DNA of 64,000 nt from Propionicimonas paludicola (GTDB lineage Bacteria > Actinomycetota > Actinomycetes > Propionibacteriales > Propionibacteriaceae), in the NCBI RefSeq assembly GCF_002563675.1, contig NZ_PDJC01000001.1:1736001-1800000 (forward strand), given 5' to 3'. Shown here piece by piece: positions 1-8,346 of this stretch. A model generated the notes under the pieces. That model saw nothing but the letters and a program-made list of their open reading frames with translations. It searched no databases and was not told where the DNA came from. Position numbers and translations under genes: made by a program. The stretch's first letter is position 1; every line of letters begins with the position of its first letter.

Positions 1-705
1 GAAGACCCAGCCGTAGCCGGGCAACAGGTTGGACTCTCCGGGCTTGCCGTCCCACAGCTCCAGCCAGGACTCCATGTAGTCGTCATCGCTGCGCGGGGAG
101 GTGAAGTAGGCCCGCACCGCCACGCCCATCGGACGGTTGGTGAGCTTGGTCAGTCCCATGGACACCGACAGCCGCGAGGAGTTGCCGTCTGCGGCGATGA
201 CGATCGGCGCGGTGAACCGGCGTCCGTCCTTGGCCACGACGCCGACGATCCGGTCGCTGAGCTGATCGATGATCGGCTCGGTCACGTTGGTGTTCTCGAA
301 CAGCCGGGCACCGGCGGCCACCGCCCGATCGGCGAGCAGCTTGTCGAACTCGGAACGGGCCTTGACCAGCCCGTACGGCGGAAACTCGGCGAGCTCCGGC
401 CAGTTCAACTCGAACGGCTCGGTGCGTCCGCCATAGATCCGTAGGCCGCGGTTGCGGGTCCAGCCGGCTTCGGGTGAGGTGTCGATGCCGAGCTTGATCA
501 GCTGCTTGACCGCACGCGGGGTGAGTCCGTCGCCGCAGACCTTCTCCCGGGGGAAGCTCGACTTCTCCAGCAGCACCACGTCGACGCCGCGATCAGCCAG
601 ATAGGCGGCCGCGGAGGATCCTCCGGGGCCGGCGCCGACCACGATGACTTCGGCGGTGATTGCAGTTGAGCCGACGACTGGCGTTGCCGCCTCGGGCTCT
701 GGCAT
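1..705 (-). CDS. Geranylgeranyl reductase-family flavoprotein (menaquinone reductase-like), C-terminal part missing
   Basis: FAD-dependent oxidoreductase of the geranylgeranyl reductase family, which saturates isoprenoid double bonds. The start at 705 is preceded by an AGGGAG ribosome-binding site. The 235 residues present run off the left edge in frame. Visible are an N-terminal Rossmann FAD motif (VVGAGPGGSSAA, about residues 22-33), the family signature REKVCGDGLTPRAV (about residues 53-66) and the second FAD motif IAADGNSS. It is divergent from menF. In mycobacteria a homologous protein (MenJ) reduces one double bond of the menaquinone side chain, and the menaquinone setting here makes that role likely. 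A chlorophyll- or archaeal-lipid-type reductase role is less likely. The family is certain; the exact substrate is inference. Confidence 0.85.
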   Translation of the reverse strand, partial: MPEPEAATPVVGSTAITAEVIVVGAGPGGSSAAAYLADRGVDVVLLEKSSFPREKVCGDGLTPRAVKQLIKLGIDTSPEAGWTRNRGLRIYGGRTEPFELNWPELAEFPPYGLVKARSEFDKLLADRAVAAGARLFENTNVTEPIIDQLSDRIVGVVAKDGRRFTAPIVIAADGNSSRLSVSMGLTKLTNRPMGVAVRAYFTSPRSDDDYMESWLELWDGKPGESNLLPGYGWVF

Positions 706-804
706 TGGCGCTCCCTGCAGTGTCTGGCTCGGTACCGGTCAGTGTAGGCAAAACGGCCCGGCGAGGCCATTTGGGGCCGAGGTGCCTGCCGGCCGACCAA
801 GGAC

Positions 805-816
805 TAACCTTGCCGG
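805..816 (+). promoter_or_regulatory. -10 box for a probably leaderless menF transcript
   Basis: TAACCT at 805-810 ends six bases before the GTG start of menF at 817, and no Shine-Dalgarno sequence lies between. Transcription would begin at or next to the first base of the start codon. This is the usual arrangement of leaderless actinobacterial mRNAs and supports this start codon. Inference from sequence spacing only. Confidence 0.5.
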
Positions 817-2079
817 GTGCGTCATCACGAGCCGCTGGGCAAACTGCAGGCTCGAACCATCGAAATCCCCGATCCTGGTGAGCTGAGTGGCTATCTCCCC
901 CGGCAGGACGCGGTCGCCTGGTTGCGCCGCGGCGAGGGGATGATCGGGTTCGGCGAGGTGGCCCGTTTCCAGGGCGGCAGCTTCGCCGAGGCGGACGCCT
1001 GGTGGAGCCGACTGTGCGCCGAACTCGAGCACGACAGCGAACTGCTCGACCTGAGCGGCACCGGCCCGCTGGCTTTCGGCTCGTTCCCCTTCGCTGCGTC
1101 GCACTCGCGCTCCGAGGCGCTGCTGATCGTCCCCCGGCTGATCCTGGGCCGACGCCGCGGACGCAGCTGGCTGACCCTGATCGGCGGACCGGGCGATCAG
1201 CCCGAGCTGCCGCCTCGCCAGAGTGCCGCTGCGGCACCGTCCGGCCTGCGCCGTGATGTCGGCGGATTGGCCGAAGCCGACTGGCGCGGCATCGTCGAGG
1301 CCGCCGTGACCCGGATCACGGACGGCGAGCTGAGCAAGGTGGTGCTGGCCCGGGCCGAGGTGCACACCGCCGAGCGTCCGCTGGACCCGCGCTGGCTGGT
1401 CGGCAGGCTCAGCGAGGAGTACCGCGACTGCTGGACCTTCTGCGTGGCAGGCCTGATCGGCGCCTCGCCGGAGATGCTGCTGCGCCGCGAGGGCGGCCTG
1501 GTCACGTCCCGGGTACTGGCCGGGACGATCCGGCGCAACGGCGCCGAGGAACTCGATCTGAAGCTGGCCCGCTCCCTGGCCCGGTCCGGCAAGAACCTGG
1601 CCGAGCATGAGCTGGCCGTGGCTTCGGTGGCCGAGGCGCTGGCCCCGTTCACCTCGGGGATGAACGTGCCCGACGCCCCCTACGTGCTGGAGCTGCCCAA
1701 CGTGCTGCACCTGGCCTCCGATGTGACCGCCGTGGTCCGCCCGGGGGTGAGTGCGCTGCGGCTGGCCGGTGAGCTGCACCCGTCCGCCGCGGTCTGCGGG
1801 ACGCCCACCGCCGACGCAGCCGCCCTGATCGCCGAACTCGAGCAGCTGGATCGTGGCCGCTACTCCGGCCCGGTGGGCTGGCTGGACGCCAATGGCGACG
1901 GCGAGTTCGCCATCGCGTTGCGCTGCGGCCAGATCGATCCCGACCGTCCCGAGACCATCACCGTCTACGCCGGCTGCGGGATCGTGGCCGAGTCCGACCC
2001 GGCCGAGGAGTGGGCCGAGACCGTGGCCAAGCTGCTCCCGATGCACCAGGTGCTCGGGGTCAGCTCCGCGGCCAGCTGA
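817..2079 (+). CDS. menF: Isochorismate synthase (MenF type)
   Basis: Converts chorismate to isochorismate, the first committed step of classical menaquinone biosynthesis. It is 420 residues, normal for MenF/EntC. The C-terminal chorismate-binding domain shows SKVVLARAEV, GASPEMLLRREGG, SRVLAGTIRRNG, LHPSAAVCGTPT and the closing GPVGWLDANGDGEFAIALR block with its conserved glutamate and glycines. The N-terminal third is divergent, as usual. The GTG start is chosen because a -10 box lies six bases upstream. The last 20 bases overlap the end of the convergent glycosidase gene. An entC-like siderophore role is possible in principle, but menG, menE, menA, menC and menD are all nearby and no siderophore genes are seen. 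Confidence 0.9.
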   Translation: MRHHEPLGKLQARTIEIPDPGELSGYLPRQDAVAWLRRGEGMIGFGEVARFQGGSFAEADAWWSRLCAELEHDSELLDLSGTGPLAFGSFPFAASHSRSEALLIVPRLILGRRRGRSWLTLIGGPGDQPELPPRQSAAAAPSGLRRDVGGLAEADWRGIVEAAVTRITDGELSKVVLARAEVHTAERPLDPRWLVGRLSEEYRDCWTFCVAGLIGASPEMLLRREGGLVTSRVLAGTIRRNGAEELDLKLARSLARSGKNLAEHELAVASVAEALAPFTSGMNVPDAPYVLELPNVLHLASDVTAVVRPGVSALRLAGELHPSAAVCGTPTADAAALIAELEQLDRGRYSGPVGWLDANGDGEFAIALRCGQIDPDRPETITVYAGCGIVAESDPAEEWAETVAKLLPMHQVLGVSSAAS

Positions 2080-3280
2080 GCGACTCACCACCGGCCACGC
2101 TGAGCTGGACCGACGCGGTCGGTTCCAGGCTGATCCGGGCGGCGAGCTTCTGGCCGGAACCGGTCACTTCGTACTCGATCCAGCTGTTGTCCTTGCCGAG
2201 CACGGTGACCTCGCCGGTGGCCAGCCAGGGATGGCGCCGGCGCAGTCCGATCAGCTCCTGATAGAGCCGGTACAGCCACCAGCCGTCCGGCGCCAGCGCG
2301 TCCGGGCCGTCCGGAAGCGGCGGACGCAGTGGGTCGTCGGCGTGGCGTCCGGTGCCCTTGGTGCCGGTGAAGCCCTGCTCGTCGCCGTAGTAGATGCTGG
2401 GCATCCCGGGCAGGCTGAACAGGATGGCCGCGGCCAGCGCCGCTCCGTCCGGGCCGACGGTGCTGGCGATCCGGTCCACGTCGTGGTTGCCGATGAAGGT
2501 GTTCGGCAGCAGGGCGGCGCAGAACTCCGCGTGCCGAGCCAGCGCCCAGTCCAGCTCCCAGAGGTTGCGGTCGGCCAAAGAGCTCCAGATCGCCTTCCAC
2601 AGCTCGTACTGGGTGACCGAGTCCAGATGGCCCTCAGTGACGATCCGGACGTAGTCGCCGTGGATCACCTCACCCAGGAAGATCGCGTCGGCGAACTCGG
2701 TCCGGACCCGGTCGATCACCTCGCTCCAGAACGCGGACGGCACCGCGTAGGCCACGTCCAGCCGCCAGCCAGCGATTCCGCGGCGCAGCCAGTGCAGCAT
2801 CACCTCGGTGACCAGGTCGGCCACCTCGGGACGGCTGTGGTCGAGCAGGGCCAGGTCGCCGTGGCCCTCCCATCCGGCCGGCTGAACCTGGCCGTCCACC
2901 TGCTCCAGGCGGATCAGCCCGTGGCCGGCGGCCACCGCCTCGGCCACCAGTGGATGGGCGATCCCCACATGGTTGAAGACCCCGTCCAGCAGCACCCGCA
3001 GGCCACGACGTCCGGCCTCCTCGATGAGGTGGTCGAAGGCGGCGTCATCGCCGAGCCGGGGATCGATCCGGAAGTAGTCGAGGGTGTCGTAGCCATGGCT
3101 GGTCGAGGCGAAGATCGGGCCGAGCAGTAGGCCCGAGCAGCCCAGCTCGACGGCGTAGTCCAGCCACGCCTCCAGTCGGACCAGCCGGTTGGCCGGTGCG
3201 ACCTGGCCGACGTCGTGGATCGGCGCACCGAGTGCACCCAGCGGGTAGACGTGCCACCAGATCGCGTGTTCCAGGCTCAT
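2060..3280 (-). CDS. GH13 alpha-amylase-family glycoside hydrolase
   Basis: A 406-residue cytoplasmic GH13 enzyme (no signal peptide) acting on alpha-glucans or malto-oligosaccharides. The four conserved regions are present: DGVFNHV, GWRLDVAYA with the nucleophile Asp175, IFLGEV with the acid/base Glu204, and FIGNHDVDRI with the transition-state stabiliser Asp267. All three catalytic acids are therefore intact. The protein is short for the family, with an abbreviated C-terminal beta domain. A good ribosome-binding site (TAGGAG) precedes the ATG. It is divergent from a TetR-family gene across a palindromic operator, so it is probably controlled by that regulator. Product specificity (amylase, neopullulanase or other) cannot be read from the sequence. 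Confidence 0.85.
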   Translation of the reverse strand: MSLEHAIWWHVYPLGALGAPIHDVGQVAPANRLVRLEAWLDYAVELGCSGLLLGPIFASTSHGYDTLDYFRIDPRLGDDAAFDHLIEEAGRRGLRVLLDGVFNHVGIAHPLVAEAVAAGHGLIRLEQVDGQVQPAGWEGHGDLALLDHSRPEVADLVTEVMLHWLRRGIAGWRLDVAYAVPSAFWSEVIDRVRTEFADAIFLGEVIHGDYVRIVTEGHLDSVTQYELWKAIWSSLADRNLWELDWALARHAEFCAALLPNTFIGNHDVDRIASTVGPDGAALAAAILFSLPGMPSIYYGDEQGFTGTKGTGRHADDPLRPPLPDGPDALAPDGWWLYRLYQELIGLRRRHPWLATGEVTVLGKDNSWIEYEVTGSGQKLAARISLEPTASVQLSVAGGESLSWPRS

Positions 3281-3300
3281 CGAGGCTCCTACTAACTCGA

Positions 3301-3320
3301 ACTCAATAACGTTACTGAGT
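3301..3320. promoter_or_regulatory. Palindromic operator between the GH13 gene and tetR
   Basis: A 20-base near-perfect palindrome, ACTCAATAACGTTACTGAGT, has a single mismatched pair (A against C at positions 6 and 15). It lies in the 68-base divergent intergenic region. The downstream -10 box TAAGAT (3337-3342) ends six bases before the tetR ATG, which suggests a leaderless tetR transcript whose -35 region would be covered by this palindrome. TetR-family proteins bind such sites as dimers, so autoregulation plus control of the GH13 gene is the simple reading. Confidence 0.6.
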
Positions 3321-3348
3321 GTAGCTCAATAGCCGGTAAGATAGTGCC

Positions 3349-3957
3349 ATGAGTTCCCGCACCGACCGCCGCCCTCGGCAACGCCTGGATACTCAGCAGC
3401 GCCGTGAGGCCATCTTGGCCGCCGCCGGACGCCTGTACGCGGTCGCGCCCTATGCCGAGGTGTCGGTGGCCCAGATCGCTGAGGCGGCCCAGGCGTCCCC
3501 GGCGCTGGTCTTCCACTACTTCGGCAGCAAGGCTGAGTTGTTCGCGGCGGTGGTGGCCGCCTCGATCGAGCAGTTGCGCACAGAACAGACCGCCGCCGAC
3601 GCCGCACTCTCCCCCGGCGTCCCGGCCCGGGACCGGGTCCGCGCGTCGCTGCTGGTCTATCTCGATCACATCGCCGACCATCCCGCCGCGTGGGCGGCGC
3701 CGTTCGGCGGGGCCGGCGAGCCGGCCGAGGCCGTCCGCATCCGGCACGCGGCGCGGACCGGCTACGTCCGCGCATTGGCCGACCTGCTGCCCCCCGACAC
3801 CGTCCGCCACGAGTACGCACTGTGGGGCTACTTCGGGTTCCTCGACCAGGCCTGCCTGCGCTGGGTCGACCTCGGCTGCCCGGACGAGCAGCGCCACTCA
3901 CTGGTGGATGCCGCCCTAGGCGCTCTGGAAGGCGCTCTGGGCGACTGGGGGCGCTGA
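3349..3957 (+). CDS. TetR/AcrR-family transcriptional regulator
   Basis: A 202-residue repressor-type protein. The N-terminal HTH (residues about 18-65) has the usual order: QRREAILAAAGRLY, then VSVAQIAEAAQASPALVFHYFGSKAELF. The C-terminal ligand domain is not recognisable to a specific effector class. The ATG at 3349 follows TAAGAT by six bases and lacks a ribosome-binding site, suggesting leaderless translation. Its likely target is the palindrome at 3301-3320, shared with the divergent GH13 gene. A sugar- or glucan-related signal is an inference from that neighbour only. Confidence 0.88.
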   Translation: MSSRTDRRPRQRLDTQQRREAILAAAGRLYAVAPYAEVSVAQIAEAAQASPALVFHYFGSKAELFAAVVAASIEQLRTEQTAADAALSPGVPARDRVRASLLVYLDHIADHPAAWAAPFGGAGEPAEAVRIRHAARTGYVRALADLLPPDTVRHEYALWGYFGFLDQACLRWVDLGCPDEQRHSLVDAALGALEGALGDWGR

Positions 3958-3959
3958 AT

Positions 3960-4934
3960 TCAGGCCAGTGCCGGCTCGGCCGCCTTCGCGGCCCGTACGG
4001 CCGGCGCAGTGGCCAGCCAGAGCACCGCAGTGAGCACGGCCAGCACCCCGATGCCGATCAGCCCCATCGGTGCGGCCAGCAGCGGATGCCCGCCGGCGGT
4101 GACCACCCAGAAGAAGCCGACTACGCCGTTCAGCGCGCCATGGAACATCGCCGGGGCCAACAGGCTGCCCTGCCACTGGCGCAGCCGCCACAGCAGGAAG
4201 GAGACCACGACGTTCCAGGCAACCATGAAGCCGACCCCCAGCACCGCGTACCCCGGGTAGCCGTGGCCGAGCAGTACCAGCGGGGCGTACCAGAGCCCGG
4301 CCAGGATGCCGACGATCAGGTTCATCCAGAAGCTGCCCAGTGGGCTGAGCTCGTCAGCCAGCCACCCGCGCCAGCCGTACTCGGCGCCGAAGGCGAAGCC
4401 GCCGTTCACCGTGGCCGCCGCAAGCAGGGTCGCAGCTACCGCAATCGCAAGGAAGCCCCACAGCCCAGGCGTCACCGCGCTCAGCGCGGCAACTCCGGCG
4501 GCATCGGTGGACGACTGCCGAGTGAGCAGACTGGAGACGATGTCCGGCTGGCTGAACAGGACCGTCCCGGCGTCCGGCATTCCGCGCACGTTGCCCGCCA
4601 ACCAGGTGACGCCGACCAGGGCTAGGACCAGGACGACCAGGCCGATCGCCGTGATCCCGATCAGGGACAGCCAATGCCGCCACCAGCCGGAGCTGAACTC
4701 GGCGCGCAGCCGGTCGTCGGCGGAGTCGCGGCGCTCGAGGATCCGGGCCGCCACCAGCGGCGCGGGCAGGAAGACGACGGTCAGCAGGACTGCGACCCAC
4801 CACGGAGCAGCGGACGGGTCCAGCGACCGCTGTCCCGCCAGGTACAGGCCGCCGGCCACCACCACTGCCCAACCCAAGGTGATCGCATAGAACAGGCCGA
4901 TCCGACCCCAGCGAACCTGCCGCAACTTCGTCAT
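3960..4934 (-). CDS. CPBP-family intramembrane metalloprotease (CAAX protease / bacteriocin-processing family)
   Basis: A 324-residue polytopic membrane protein with about eight hydrophobic segments. The ABI/CPBP motifs are visible: motif 1 as GAEYGWRGWL (the family's EExxxR, with the first Glu replaced by Ala and the second Glu and Arg kept), motif 2 around MNLIVGILAGLWYAP, and motif 3 as SLLAPAMFHGALNG with the conserved His-x-x-x-Asn. Family members cleave prenylated or secreted peptides inside the membrane, but substrates are mostly unknown. It is convergent with tetR (2-base gap). The Glu-to-Ala change at motif 1 could alter activity. No partner peptide gene is adjacent. Confidence 0.8.
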   Translation of the reverse strand: MTKLRQVRWGRIGLFYAITLGWAVVVAGGLYLAGQRSLDPSAAPWWVAVLLTVVFLPAPLVAARILERRDSADDRLRAEFSSGWWRHWLSLIGITAIGLVVLVLALVGVTWLAGNVRGMPDAGTVLFSQPDIVSSLLTRQSSTDAAGVAALSAVTPGLWGFLAIAVAATLLAAATVNGGFAFGAEYGWRGWLADELSPLGSFWMNLIVGILAGLWYAPLVLLGHGYPGYAVLGVGFMVAWNVVVSFLLWRLRQWQGSLLAPAMFHGALNGVVGFFWVVTAGGHPLLAAPMGLIGIGVLAVLTAVLWLATAPAVRAAKAAEPALA

Positions 4935-4991
4935 GAGCCCAAACCTAGCCGGGATCCTCAGCAGTTCGGTGTCGCCGTCGATCCTCGCCGA

Positions 4992-6710
4992 TCAGCGGCG
5001 TGGCGGCGGCACCTTGGTCTTGGTCCGCTCGGTCTTGGCCGAATCGAGCTCACGCTGAGCCGCCTCCGCCTCGGTCCGCAGGTCCTCCACGTTGAAGGAC
5101 CCGCGCAGACCGACGAAGGTGACCACGATCAGCAGCGCCGACCAGTAGGCCGGCCAGCCCAGGATCACCGGAGCGCAGATCAGGGCGACCATGTCGATGC
5201 CACGCAGCAGGTTGAAGATCAGCGCCGGCGGCACCGCACCGTTCTGGGTGGCCACCATCGGCGCGCCGAAGTCCACCCGCTTGGCCGTCACCCAGCGGAC
5301 GCCGCCGAGCAAGCCGGCCGCACCGGTGATCAGGGCCGCGATCAGCCCGTCCTCGAGGCTGCGATCGGCGCCGGTGCCGGCCACTCCCACGAAGGCCGGG
5401 ACGGCTGCCAGCGCCCAGAGCAAGGCCACGGCGGCCGGGACCGCCATCGACGCCGTGCGCAAGGAGGCGGTCTTGAACGGCAACCCGCGGGCCAGGCCGC
5501 CGGTCCGGCTGAGCACCCGCAGGCTGCCCAGGAACGGGATCATGGCCGCCACCAGGGCCAGTCCGGAGATCAGCGGGTTCAACTGGCTGAGCCGCAGTGC
5601 GTCCACGGCGTAGGGGACGAAAAGGCTCACCGCCAGCCCGATGAACATCTTCGGGTTGCGGCGCAGCCGCTCGGCATCGCGCCAGATCAGCGCGGTCAGG
5701 CCCAGGCCCCGTCCGCGCGTCGGCCGGACGTGGCCGATCGCGGCGGCTCGCCGCTCCACCAGAATGTCGCGGATCAGTCCGAAGTCGAGGGCGAACATGG
5801 CCCCCTGCATGCCGCTGACCAGGGCGCCGCCGGACGCCAGTCGGGTCCGCCGCAGTTGGTCGAGCCGGCGCAACGCCAGGATCAGCCAGAAGGTGCCGGC
5901 CGCCAGGGCCGCCACGGCCACGCCCAGGAAGACCCAGCGCGCCGCATCGATTCCGGACAGCGCCTCGGCCGGCACCTTGTCGGCAGCCACGGCCACCACC
6001 AGGGCGATCACAGCCAGCGCCGCGGCACCGGTCAGGTTCTGTAGCAGCATCAGCAGTCGGGATCGCTCGCTGGCCTGCTGGGCCGCGGAGAAGGCGACCA
6101 GCGCCGCGCTCCCGGCAGCGGCAGCCAGCGTCCAGATCCCCACGGCCGGCCAGTCCATCCCGGTCAGCCCAGCCACCAGGCCGGTGATCAGGCCCGGGAA
6201 CAGGAAGGCGGCCACCAGCGGCACCACCAGTCGCCCACTGAGCAGCCGGCGCCGATCCAGCGGTGCGTCCAGCAGCCAGGAGCCCTCCGCGGCCGAGACC
6301 AGTACCGGCCCGAACAGCCGGGCCAGCCCGAGCACCACGGCGTAGTTGCCGAGCAGGACCGCGGTGGGCAGCAGCAGGCGGCTGCTGGCACAGGCACCGG
6401 TGGTGCAGCCGGCCATCCCCTGCTGGGCGCTGAGCACGCCGGAGGTGATCATGGCGCCGAGCATCAAGATCGTGAAGACGGTGACGTAGCCATCGGAGAT
6501 GGCCTGACCGAGCGTCCGCGTTGCTCGGCCGTGCCGCCACAGCTTCATCAGCTCATGGAGTTCCTCGGCTTCGACCGGCTCCGGCTCGACGTCGGGCAGG
6601 AAGAAGAACTCGCGCTGCACCGGCACCGGTGCCGGAGTCGGCTCAGCCACGTCCGGCGCGACCGGGCCGGACGGCTTGCCGGCCGTGGGCTTTCGGGTTC
6701 GTTTGGCCAC
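4992..6710 (-). CDS. Large ABC-transporter-associated membrane protein (DUF6297-like)
   Basis: A 572-residue integral membrane protein with about twelve hydrophobic segments, a 70-residue charged N-terminus (Lys/Pro/Glu rich) and a charged C-terminal tail ending KTKVPPPRR. It starts with GTG one base after the TGA of the upstream ATPase gene, so the two are certainly co-transcribed and probably translationally coupled. Together they look like a two-component ABC exporter of unknown substrate. The size and layout resemble the actinobacterial DUF6297 family; that name is from memory and should be checked. No substrate-binding protein is present, which favours export. Confidence 0.65.
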   Translation of the reverse strand: MAKRTRKPTAGKPSGPVAPDVAEPTPAPVPVQREFFFLPDVEPEPVEAEELHELMKLWRHGRATRTLGQAISDGYVTVFTILMLGAMITSGVLSAQQGMAGCTTGACASSRLLLPTAVLLGNYAVVLGLARLFGPVLVSAAEGSWLLDAPLDRRRLLSGRLVVPLVAAFLFPGLITGLVAGLTGMDWPAVGIWTLAAAAGSAALVAFSAAQQASERSRLLMLLQNLTGAAALAVIALVVAVAADKVPAEALSGIDAARWVFLGVAVAALAAGTFWLILALRRLDQLRRTRLASGGALVSGMQGAMFALDFGLIRDILVERRAAAIGHVRPTRGRGLGLTALIWRDAERLRRNPKMFIGLAVSLFVPYAVDALRLSQLNPLISGLALVAAMIPFLGSLRVLSRTGGLARGLPFKTASLRTASMAVPAAVALLWALAAVPAFVGVAGTGADRSLEDGLIAALITGAAGLLGGVRWVTAKRVDFGAPMVATQNGAVPPALIFNLLRGIDMVALICAPVILGWPAYWSALLIVVTFVGLRGSFNVEDLRTEAEAAQRELDSAKTERTKTKVPPPRR

Positions 6711-6711
6711 G

Positions 6712-7365
6712 TCAGGCCTCGACCCGGGCCCGGTCTCCGAGTCGAATCACCCGGGTGGCCACCTTCTCCACCAGGCTCGGCTCGTGGCTGGCCATCACGA
6801 TGGCCAGCCCGCGGTTGCGTTCGGCCACCAGCCGGTCGGCCAGCCAGGCCACGCCTTCGACATCGAGCCGCTGCTCGGGCTCGTCCAGGATCAGCAGTTT
6901 GCGGGGACGGACGAACGCCGTGGCCAGGGCCAACCGGCGTCGCTCGCCCGAGGACAGGGTCGGCGGCAGCTGACCGGACTGGGCGACAAGTTGCACCTCG
7001 TGCAGTACCTCATCAACCGCATGATCGGGGTCGGGGACGCCATGTGCCCTGGCCAGCAGGTCGAGATGCTCGACCACGCTCAGGTCGGGGAAGAAGTCCA
7101 AGTCGTCGATCACCGCGGCCACATCGCGACGGATCTGCGGGTTGGTCTCGCTGACCGCCACACCCTCGACCTGGATGGTGCCCGAGTCGGGGCGATCCGC
7201 ACCGACCAGGCAGCGCAGCACGGTCGATTTGCCGGCGCCGTTGCGTCCGGTCAGGGCGATCGCCTCGCCTGCGGCGACTTCGAGATTGAAGCCATCGATG
7301 ATCACCACCGGCCCGAAGGCCTTTTTCAGCGCGGTGACCTTGAGCACCGGAGTCCGTCGAGCCAT
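6712..7365 (-). CDS. ABC transporter ATP-binding protein
   Basis: A 217-residue ATPase for the membrane protein encoded directly downstream. Walker A is GRNGAGKST (about residues 36-44), the signature is LSSGERRRLALA, and Walker B is KLLILDEP followed by the D-loop EQRLDVEG and the switch His in MASHEPS. The ATG at 7365 is chosen because GGGAGA lies just upstream and the protein then begins at the first conserved strand (PVLKVTALKKAFG). A longer open frame extends to 7569 without conserved sequence. Single-domain exporter-type ATPases of this length usually work as homodimers. Confidence 0.88.
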   Translation of the reverse strand: MARRTPVLKVTALKKAFGPVVIIDGFNLEVAAGEAIALTGRNGAGKSTVLRCLVGADRPDSGTIQVEGVAVSETNPQIRRDVAAVIDDLDFFPDLSVVEHLDLLARAHGVPDPDHAVDEVLHEVQLVAQSGQLPPTLSSGERRRLALATAFVRPRKLLILDEPEQRLDVEGVAWLADRLVAERNRGLAIVMASHEPSLVEKVATRVIRLGDRARVEA

Positions 7366-7446
7366 GGGGATGATTCTCCCGCATTCACCAAGCCCCGCCG
7401 TCCACCGACCGCCGGCGGGCCGCCCTGACGGCGCTGCCCTCCGGTT

Positions 7447-7526
7447 GCTACCCGTCCACACGGCCGCGCTACCCGTCCGCCGCGAAGCTACCCGTACAGC
7501 GGTAGCACCGTCACCGAAGCGGTAGC
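7447..7526. repeat. Cluster of five GCTACC/GGTAGC elements upstream of menG
   Basis: Within 80 bases there are three direct copies of GCTACCCGT (7447, 7468 and 7487) followed by two copies of the inverse element inside AGCGGTAGCACCG (7499 and 7519). Spacings between elements are 21, 19, 14 and 20 bases, close to two helical turns. The cluster lies between the ATPase gene start (7365) and menG (7642) in otherwise non-coding DNA. Regular spacing on one face of the helix suggests protein binding; a folded RNA is also possible because the two groups are complementary. Confidence 0.5.
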
Positions 7527-7641
7527 ACCGGGCCGTACTGACGGCGCGCACGGGCCGTGGAACGGGCACCGAGGCGGACTTCGACGCCCGCCGGAGCGCC
7601 CGATAAGCATCATGTCGGTGAGGCGTGGCAGGCTATGGGAC

Positions 7642-8346
7642 GTGCATGCAGCGAACCAGGTCCGGGCCGATCTGATGCGAAAGCGGGCCGAAGTCGCCCA
7701 GATGTTCGACAAGGTGGCCCCGCGCTACGACTTGGTCAACGATCTCCTCTCCGTCGGCCAGGACCGCTACTGGCGTACTCAGACGGTCGCCGCGGTGGCC
7801 GGCCTGCCCGGTGAGACAGTGCTCGACCTGGCTGCCGGGACCGGAACCTCCAGCCGTCCGTTCGCCAAGGCCGGAGCCGTGGTGGTGGCCGCCGATCTCA
7901 GCGAGGGCATGCTCACCGTGGGCAAGCAGCGAGTGCCCGAGCTGACCTTCGTGAATGCCGACGCCTTGCATCTCCCGTTCGCCGATGACGCCTTCGACGC
8001 GGTCACCATCAGTTTCGGGCTGCGCAACGTCGAGGACGTTCCGACGGCGCTGGCCGAGTTGCACCGGGTCACCCGGCCCGGTGGACGGATCGTGATCTGC
8101 GAGTTCTCCACCCCGGTGTGGACGCCGCTGCGCGCCAGCTACCGCGGCTACCTCGGCCAGGTCCTGCCCAAGGTGGCCCGGCTGGCCTCGTCCAACCCGG
8201 TCGCCTACGACTACCTGGCCGAGTCGATCCTGGCCTGGCCCGACCAGCAGTCGCTGGCCGACCTGATGCACGCCGCCGGCTGGCGCGGGGTGGGTTGGAA
8301 GAACCTCACCGGTGGGATCGTTGCGCTGCACCGGGCACACGCCTGA
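7642..8346 (+). CDS. menG: Demethylmenaquinone methyltransferase
   Basis: Class I SAM methyltransferase of the UbiE/MenG family, performing the last step of menaquinone synthesis (C-methylation of demethylmenaquinone). It is 234 residues from GTG 7642. Conserved blocks: [17 protein letters not shown], the SAM motif [24 protein letters not shown] and the family ending [12 protein letters not shown]. The GTG at 7642 is preferred because CAGGCT ends seven bases before it and the resulting N-terminus fits the family length; an in-frame ATG at 7612 would add ten residues. Its stop overlaps the next gene's ATG (TGATG), so the RecB-like gene is coupled to it. Confidence 0.9.
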   Translation: MHAANQVRADLMRKRAEVAQMFDKVAPRYDLVNDLLSVGQDRYWRTQTVAAVAGLPGETVLDLAAGTGTSSRPFAKAGAVVVAADLSEGMLTVGKQRVPELTFVNADALHLPFADDAFDAVTISFGLRNVEDVPTALAELHRVTRPGGRIVICEFSTPVWTPLRASYRGYLGQVLPKVARLASSNPVAYDYLAESILAWPDQQSLADLMHAAGWRGVGWKNLTGGIVALHRAHA

